NCBI GenBank assembly: GCA_016874895.1
Contig: VGSX01000009.1
Span: forward strand, 1 to 28,813
DNA: 28,813 nucleotides
Direction: 5' to 3'
DNA from: Deltaproteobacteria bacterium
Lineage (GTDB): Bacteria > Desulfobacterota > Desulfobaccia > Desulfobaccales > Desulfobaccaceae
Shown: piece by piece, positions 24,369 to 28,813 of the stretch
How positions within the stretch are numbered: the stretch's first letter is position 1
Layout of the letters: the number at the start of each line of letters is the position of its first letter
Position numbers and translations under genes: made by a program
Notes under the pieces: model-generated
The model's input: only the letters and a program-made list of their open reading frames with translations
What the model was told of the DNA's origin: nothing
Databases searched by the model: none

Positions 24369-25565
24369 ATGGCGGCAAATCCCCCAGAGAAAAATTGGCG
24401 AAAAGAGACCCTGGCCATACATGCCGGCGATTTGAAAGATCCCGTATTCGGCGAGGTGTCGCCCCCCATCTTTCAGACCTCGACTTTTTCCTTTGCCACC
24501 GCCGAGGCCGGGGCAGCCCGGTTTTCGGGGGAAGAGCCAGGGTATGTCTACACCCGCATGGGCAATCCCACGGTTAATGCCCTGGAAACAGCCGTGGCCA
24601 CATTGGAATCCGGTGCCTGGGCGGTGGCCGCCAGCACGGGCATGGCCGCCATCAGCGCGGTCCTGTTCGGCCTGTTAAACCGGGGAGACCTCCTGGTGGC
24701 CGGGGACTGCCTCTACGGTCCCTCCCACGTGGTCATTGCCGGGGAGCTGCCCCGCTTCGGCATCGAGCCCCTCTTTGTGGACGCCTCGGATCTGGGCCCA
24801 CTGGAAAAGGCCCTGCGACGCCGCCCCAGACTGGTCTTTCTGGAAACGCCCACCAACCCCACCATGAAACTCACCGATATCGCCGCGGCTTCTCGGCTGG
24901 CCAAACAGGCCGGGGCCCTGCTGGTGGTGGACAACACCTTTGCCACCCCGTACAGCCAGCGTCCCCTAAAATGGGAGGCCGATCTGGTGGTCCACAGCCT
25001 CACCAAGGCCCTCAACGGCCACAGCGATGTGCTGGGCGGCATGATTGTGGGCCGGGATCCGAACCTGTACAAGAGAATCAAGCGGTTCATCACCCTCACC
25101 GGCGCGGTCATGGACCCGCACCAGGCCTGGCTGATCCTTCGGGGTTTGCGCACCCTGGCCCTGCGCCTGGAGAGGTCCCAGGCCAACGCTTTGGAACTGG
25201 CCCGCTTTTTGGAAGCTCACCCCAAAGTCGCCTGGGTCCGCCATCCCGGGCTGCCGGACCATCCTCAGCACCAGTTAGCTCAGCGGCAGATGGAGGGGTT
25301 CGGTTTCATGCTCTGTTTCGGGGTCAAAAACGGCCTGGAGGGTGGCAGAGTTTTAATGAATCATCTCCGGCTCATCACCCTGGCGGTCTCATTGGGCGGG
25401 GTGGAGTCCCTCATCCAACACCCGGCCTCCATGACCCATGCCGGGGTCCCCCGCCAAGAACGGGAACAGACCGGCATCACCGATGACTTGGTGCGCTTGT
25501 CCGTGGGCTGCGAAGCCCTGGCCGACCTGCAGGACGACCTGGAACAGGCCCTGGCACAAATTTAG
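24369..25565 (+). CDS. PLP-dependent Cys/Met metabolism enzyme (cystathionine gamma-synthase / methionine gamma-lyase family)
   Basis: 398 aa, normal for the family. Landmarks are HAGDLKDPVFGEVSPPIFQTSTF at the start, YTRMGNPT and the ASTGMAAIS phosphate loop, VVDNTFATP with the Asp that pairs with the PLP nitrogen, and the Schiff-base lysine in VVHSLTKALNGHSDV. The C-terminus has SLGGVESLIQHPASMTH and RLSVGCEALADL, as expected. Gamma-synthase, beta/gamma-lyase and O-acylhomoserine sulfhydrylase cannot be told apart safely. After YG it has PSH rather than the Cys seen in classical methionine gamma-lyase, which argues mildly against that activity. ATG at 24369 with CGGAG at 24357-24361. It is a single-gene transcription unit on the plus strand. 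Confidence 0.93.
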   Translation: MAANPPEKNWRKETLAIHAGDLKDPVFGEVSPPIFQTSTFSFATAEAGAARFSGEEPGYVYTRMGNPTVNALETAVATLESGAWAVAASTGMAAISAVLFGLLNRGDLLVAGDCLYGPSHVVIAGELPRFGIEPLFVDASDLGPLEKALRRRPRLVFLETPTNPTMKLTDIAAASRLAKQAGALLVVDNTFATPYSQRPLKWEADLVVHSLTKALNGHSDVLGGMIVGRDPNLYKRIKRFITLTGAVMDPHQAWLILRGLRTLALRLERSQANALELARFLEAHPKVAWVRHPGLPDHPQHQLAQRQMEGFGFMLCFGVKNGLEGGRVLMNHLRLITLAVSLGGVESLIQHPASMTHAGVPRQEREQTGITDDLVRLSVGCEALADLQDDLEQALAQI

Positions 25566-25601
25566 GGGAGCTCTCCTTTAAACCTTGAACTTTCTGTCGT
25601 T

Positions 25602-25764
25602 CAGAAAAGGTAAGCGTTCAGCGGTCAGCTTACGGCCGTCAGCTAATGCTTTAGATTCAAATAGTTATTCTAAGGTGGCGGATCACTGGTTTTTCGCTTA
25701 GGTTCCCTAACCCATTGTTTTTGCTGAAAGCTGATTGCTGATAGCTGAACGCTTACCAGAAAAG
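25602..25764. mobile_element. MITE-like element (147 bp) with 8-bp target-site duplication
   Basis: The element spans 25610-25756. Its ends are perfect 13-bp inverted repeats, GTAAGCGTTCAGC (25610-25622) and GCTGAACGCTTAC (25744-25756), and the inversion extends inward imperfectly through TCAGC blocks. Identical 8-bp sequences CAGAAAAG flank it exactly (25602-25609 and 25757-25764), the signature of a transposition event. It carries no gene. It sits at the stop codon of the mgtE remnant. Confidence 0.82.
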
Positions 25765-26163
25765 AATGGCCCGGGCGATAAGAAAATAGAAGATCAGGCC
25801 GGTGGCGTCGATGAGGGTGGTGATGAACGGGGCCAGGGTAACGACGGCCTCCAGGGTCTCCTCAAAAACCTTCAGGACATTGACCGTCAATACGGCGGCA
25901 ATGGCCAGGGCCAGCAGCCACACCACCCGGGTTCTGGCCAGGCGAAGCACCGACACGGAGAAATACGGCCGGTTCAAGGGCTCCGAACCACCGCTCCGGG
26001 CCAGGTCTTCGGCGCTTTCCCGATCCAGGATGTCCATGGCGTCATCCACGGTGACCAGTCCCGGCGGGCGGGCCCGGTCGTCCGGGTCCAGGACCTCCAT
26101 GCTTGGGCAGGCACAGGGGCCTGCCCCTACACCGCTGCAGTACTTCCACCACGGAAGCGGCAT
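25753..26163 (-). pseudogene. mgtE: Internally deleted mgtE magnesium transporter remnant
   Basis: A 136-aa frame. From about residue 22 it matches the end of an MgtE CBS domain (GLVTVDDAMDILDRESAEDL) and the connecting helix, then TM1 (WLLALAIAAVLTVNVLKVFEETLEAVVTLAP). It jumps directly to the last TM helix (FITTLIDATGLIFYFLIARAILF). The pore-forming helices between them, with the TGGN motif, are missing. MgtE is normally about 450 aa, so the N domain, most of the CBS pair and about three helices are gone. The first 21 residues are partly encoded by a REP-like repeat. It begins 9 bp after the baeRF-like gene on the same strand. Not expected to transport magnesium. Confidence 0.78.
26105..26130. 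repeat. REP-like palindrome, GTAGGGGCAGGC type, inside the mgtE remnant
   Basis: GGGCAGGC (26105-26112) pairs with GCCTGCCC (26119-26126) around ACAGGG. Read on the minus strand it begins GTAGGGGCAGG, the same start as the repeats at 8159 and 13217. It codes for the GVGAGPCACP stretch of the remnant, which has no counterpart in MgtE, so it looks like an insertion. Confidence 0.65.
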
Positions 26164-26171
26164 CCATGCGG

Positions 26172-27320
26172 CTAATATCTGTACGTAGCCGCGGCTCCGG
26201 TGGCGGTGGGCATCCGTTCCGCCGGAACGATGATGACCTCGCCCCTGGTCTTCAGGACCATTTCGGCCAGATCATCCAGGATGTCGTCAACTTCCGGATG
26301 GGAAAGATCTGCTTCGCCTATCTCTCCGGTGGCGGGGTCAATCCGGCCCGGCACCGTCCGGTCGGCCTCCACCAGGAGGATGGCCACCCGGCCGGCCAGG
26401 GCGGCCAGGGCTATCTGGGCCAGGTCATCGGATCCCATTTCCCGAACCTGGGCGGCCTGATAGCTCTCCACCAGTTCTGCCAGCCGGGCCAGATACCTCG
26501 GCTCCATCTTTTGCCAGGCCTCCTGGCGCAAGTCATCCAGGCTCAGGGCGTCCGGGTTGATTTCCAGTCCTGTGTCCATCAGGAAGGAATTGTGACTTAA
26601 TTTGCGGAAAGGGGCGTGATACTCCGCCAGGGCCGCCAGCATCAAGGGCAGGCCGGAGGGCTGGGAGTGGTGCTCCAGGATGGCCCGGTCAACGACCCGG
26701 AAAAACCTCTCAGTGTCAGTGTCAATTTCATCCGCCCGGCCGCCATGGCCATGCCGGCTGGGGGTTGCCCCGGCCCCCAGGCGATAGGAAGCCACGGTCT
26801 GGTGCGGCTCGGTCAGTTCTTCCCCCAGGGCTTCGGTAATGGTCCGGGGGACGCCCGGAGCCAGGTCGATCTCGTCCAGAACGTCCCGGTTGCCCTCGAA
26901 CAAATTGATTTCTCTCCGGTTCAGGGCCAGGACCTGATACCGTTCCGCGGACTGCAGGATGCGCACCAGGGGCTTAATATGAAAGCTGTCGGCCACTACT
27001 GCCAACTCCGGCACAGGCCGCTGCAGCCGAAAAACCTGGAACATGTCCGGCCCGCCCAGCACGGCCAAGCCGTCCAGGGTGTGATTCCAGAAGAGGGCAT
27101 CCCCGGCCAAGACGTGAAAAGGCTCCAACAGGGGTTTGACCTCCCGCTTCGGATATTTCTGATGCAGGGACTCCTCCAGGGCCTTGACGAGATTGCGAAA
27201 CCGGATAGGGTCCTGCTGATTCTGCGGTCGATGCCGATGGGTCGGCTGATACAGGGAAAGACAGGGCGGCTCATGGACCTCCAGGAGCTTGCCGGGGTAA
27301 TCGTTGGACATCGGGGTCAT
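26172..27320 (-). CDS. baeRF3-like protein (bacterial relative of archaeal/eukaryotic release factor eRF1)
   Basis: About 382 aa from an ATG at 27320, which has GGAGG nine bases upstream (complement at 27330-27334). An earlier ATG at 27350 lacks a site. Landmarks are PCLSLYQPTHRHRP with QDPIRFRNLVKALEE near the start, a central ADSFHIKPLVRILQSAERYQVLALNRREINLFEG segment, and the C-terminal EVIIVPAERMPTATGAAATYRY. This is the layout of the baeRF family 3, proteins related to the middle and C-terminal domains of eRF1/Dom34 and thought from comparative genomics to act on ribosomes or RNA. No experimental function can be assigned. It stands alone, 195 bp from treT, and is followed by the mgtE remnant. 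Confidence 0.85.
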   Translation of the reverse strand: MTPMSNDYPGKLLEVHEPPCLSLYQPTHRHRPQNQQDPIRFRNLVKALEESLHQKYPKREVKPLLEPFHVLAGDALFWNHTLDGLAVLGGPDMFQVFRLQRPVPELAVVADSFHIKPLVRILQSAERYQVLALNRREINLFEGNRDVLDEIDLAPGVPRTITEALGEELTEPHQTVASYRLGAGATPSRHGHGGRADEIDTDTERFFRVVDRAILEHHSQPSGLPLMLAALAEYHAPFRKLSHNSFLMDTGLEINPDALSLDDLRQEAWQKMEPRYLARLAELVESYQAAQVREMGSDDLAQIALAALAGRVAILLVEADRTVPGRIDPATGEIGEADLSHPEVDDILDDLAEMVLKTRGEVIIVPAERMPTATGAAATYRY

Positions 27321-27370
27321 GCTGCTGGCCCTCCATAGGTGAAACTTCAAGGTTTGAAGTGCAAATATGT

Positions 27371-27506
27371 GCGGTTACCTATCAGCTATCGGCTATCAGC
27401 TTTCGGCAACAACGATGCGTCAAACAGGTTTGGAAAAGGTTCGGGGTCCCGGGATTCTCCTAAATGTTTAAAGTAACCCCTAAGCTGACAGCTGCAAGCT
27501 GACCGC
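27371..27506. repeat. Degraded relative of the 25610-25756 MITE
   Basis: Inverted arms at 27371-27394 and 27483-27506 match at 18 of 24 positions. The right end, read inward (GGAAGCGGTCAGCTTGCAGC), closely resembles the end of the 147-bp element (GGTAAGCGTTCAGCTATCAGC). No flanking duplication is visible, suggesting an older copy. It fills most of the gap between treT and the baeRF-like gene. Confidence 0.55.
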
Positions 27507-27514
27507 TTCCAAAC

Positions 27515-28738
27515 TCACATTCCTTTCAGGGTGAAGTTGGTCTCAAAGGAGCTGAACAGGTCCAGATACTGCTCCAGGTTGCGGCTCAGCAGGAATTTCT
27601 GGCGCACGGTTTCCCGGGCGGCCTCGCCCAGGCGTTTTTGCAGGGCTTCGTCTTTGACCAGCTGCACGATCCGGGCCGCGGCCTCCTCCACGGTGTTCAC
27701 CAGGAAGCCGTTGACGCCGTCCTCGATCTGGTAGCGGATGCCCCCCACATTGCCGCCGATCACCGGGGTGCCTTTCCACATGGCCTCCGAGACGGTCAGT
27801 CCGAAACCCTCCCGGAGAGATTTTTGCAGGACTACGGCGGCCCGGGTCTGCAGGGCGTTCACCAGGGCAGTGTCCTGAACCGACAGGATGATGATGCGCT
27901 CCTCCTGGCATTCCAGCAGGGATTCGTAAATCTCCGGGCCCTCGGGATCGTCGGTGGCCACATTGCCCAACAGGACCAGGGTGCAGTCCACCTCCTGACG
28001 GGCGATCTTGAAGGCCTCCACCACCCCCTTGGGGTCTTTCCAGATGTCAAAACGGGAGACCTGCACCACCAGGGGCAGATCGGTGGGGATATGATAGTGT
28101 TCCAGCCGCTCCGTCATCTCCTCCTCGGTCAAGGGATGATTCTTGATGGAGAAAGGATCGATGGCCGGCATGAAAAAGAGCTGCGGGGTTTTCAGCTTCT
28201 GAGCATATTCCTTGATGCTAAAGATGGCCGCATCATATTTTTCCACAAACGGCGCCAGATAATCCCATAATTCCGGGTTGGGGCTGCTCATGTCCACGTG
28301 GCCCCGCCAGATCCAGGGCCCCCGTTTGCGATAGTGGTCGATCATGGGCAAGGGCTGAGGATCGTGGATGATGACCACGTCGTGCTCCAGATGGGTACGC
28401 ATGACGTTTTCATACACCACGGCCTCGTATATTTCCTTTTTCCGCTCGGTGAGGTTGATCTCGCCGCCCTGCAGGGCATTGTGCATCTTTTTAGTGATGC
28501 TGAAGAAGTCCGGCGACCCCTGGATAACCCGCCAGCCGGTTTTGATGCCGACGCTGTTCATCAGGATGGTCATGGAGCCCAGCAGCTCCGCCACCCCGCC
28601 CCCGTAGTAGGTGGAGTTGACGTTCACCACGTGCAGGTCCTGGAGGGGCTTGGCCTTTCGCAGGATGCGGTCCACATTTTCGGGGCCCACATATTTTTCA
28701 TAATCCTCGATGGTCACTAAGCGAGCATGATTGATCAT
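27515..28738 (-). CDS. treT: Trehalose synthase TreT-type (GT4 glycosyltransferase)
   Basis: 407 aa, close to the roughly 410 aa of archaeal/bacterial TreT. The N-terminus has VVNVNSTYYGGGVAELLGSM, the glycine loop of GT-B enzymes preceded by the TreT-typical VNSTYYGGGVAE. HDPQPLPMI and RGHVDMSSP are characteristic, and the C-terminal domain has QVSRFDIWKDP and the GT4 EX7E motif in EGFGLTVSEAMW. TreT joins an NDP-glucose and glucose reversibly to give trehalose in the cytoplasm, for osmoprotection or as a carbon reserve. The ATG at 28738 has a strong GAGGAGG site and overlaps the stop of an upstream frame by 4 nt, so it is probably the second gene of an operon that runs out of the window. 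Confidence 0.9.
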   Translation of the reverse strand: MINHARLVTIEDYEKYVGPENVDRILRKAKPLQDLHVVNVNSTYYGGGVAELLGSMTILMNSVGIKTGWRVIQGSPDFFSITKKMHNALQGGEINLTERKKEIYEAVVYENVMRTHLEHDVVIIHDPQPLPMIDHYRKRGPWIWRGHVDMSSPNPELWDYLAPFVEKYDAAIFSIKEYAQKLKTPQLFFMPAIDPFSIKNHPLTEEEMTERLEHYHIPTDLPLVVQVSRFDIWKDPKGVVEAFKIARQEVDCTLVLLGNVATDDPEGPEIYESLLECQEERIIILSVQDTALVNALQTRAAVVLQKSLREGFGLTVSEAMWKGTPVIGGNVGGIRYQIEDGVNGFLVNTVEEAAARIVQLVKDEALQKRLGEAARETVRQKFLLSRNLEQYLDLFSSFETNFTLKGM

Positions 28739-28813
28739 AAGGACCTCCTCTGGCTGATCTGGGCAAAAAGCCTTTCCGTATCTTCCCGCCGGCAGAGTTC
28801 CGTCCCCGGGGTC
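28735..28813 (-). CDS. C-terminal end of an unidentified protein (partial)
   Basis: An open frame enters from the right edge and ends at TGA 28737-28735, overlapping the treT start as ATGA. The last residues read GTELCRREDTERLFAQISQ and are charged and helical, like a genuine protein end. Only 25 codons are visible, so no family can be named. The overlap and the ribosome site of treT within its last codons suggest a coupled trehalose or sugar-metabolism gene. Confidence 0.5.
   Translation of the reverse strand, partial: TPGTELCRREDTERLFAQISQRRSL

Noticed and set aside
25608..25757. CRISPR-like or tandem repeat reading of the TCAGC/AGCTG-rich stretch
   Set aside because: The repeats are inverted rather than regularly spaced, and exact 8-bp flanking duplications explain the region better as a MITE.

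Overview
The window is GC-rich, protein-dense bacterial DNA. It looks like a strictly anaerobic or syntrophic Gram-negative, most likely a Desulfobacterota (former Deltaproteobacteria) member. That assignment is inference, resting on a tungsten/molybdenum-type aldehyde:ferredoxin oxidoreductase, several B12-binding radical SAM proteins, a Wza-type outer-membrane lipoprotein, a baeRF-family protein beside a TreT-type trehalose synthase, and short palindromic repeats around a GTAGGGGC core. No rRNA, tRNA, CRISPR array, phage gene or transposase was seen.

Region 1 (1-7851, minus strand) has six genes in one direction. Three are translationally coupled by ATGA overlaps: aldehyde:ferredoxin oxidoreductase, AMP-forming acyl-CoA/acid ligase and a zinc medium-chain dehydrogenase. 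After 75 bp come a family 2 glycosyltransferase, a small polyprenyl-phosphate sugar-1-phosphate transferase (the initiating enzyme of exopolysaccharide synthesis) and a B12-binding radical SAM protein. Region 2 (7852-8546) is a long divergent intergenic stretch with two palindromic repeats. Region 3 (8547-13096, plus strand) encodes a Wzz/BY-kinase fusion with altered Walker A' and B residues, a Wzx-type flippase and an LPLAT-fold acyltransferase lacking the usual acidic partner of its catalytic His. A terminator and repeats follow (13097-13398).

Region 4 (13399-20872, minus strand) reads, in transcription order, Wza-type export lipoprotein, B12 radical SAM protein, exported clan-A glycoside hydrolase with an N-terminal jelly-roll-like domain, Wzy/O-antigen-ligase polymerase, B12 radical SAM protein. 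Together with regions 1 and 3 it supplies the machinery of a Wzy-dependent polysaccharide pathway: initiating transferase, flippase, polymerase, chain-length protein and export lipoprotein. Only two glycosyltransferases are present, so other transferases must lie elsewhere. Three B12-radical SAM genes and a hydrolase interleaved with this machinery are the most distinctive aspect of the window.

Region 5 (21107-28813) holds a family 9 glycosyltransferase, phosphoglucomutase, a 125-bp compound inverted-repeat element, a PLP-dependent trans-sulfuration enzyme (plus strand), a 147-bp MITE-like element with an 8-bp target duplication sitting exactly at the stop codon of an internally deleted mgtE remnant, a baeRF3-like protein, a second degraded copy of the MITE, trehalose synthase TreT, and the last codons of one more minus-strand gene. 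Phosphoglucomutase and TreT both handle activated glucose, so this end is a sugar-nucleotide/trehalose neighbourhood.
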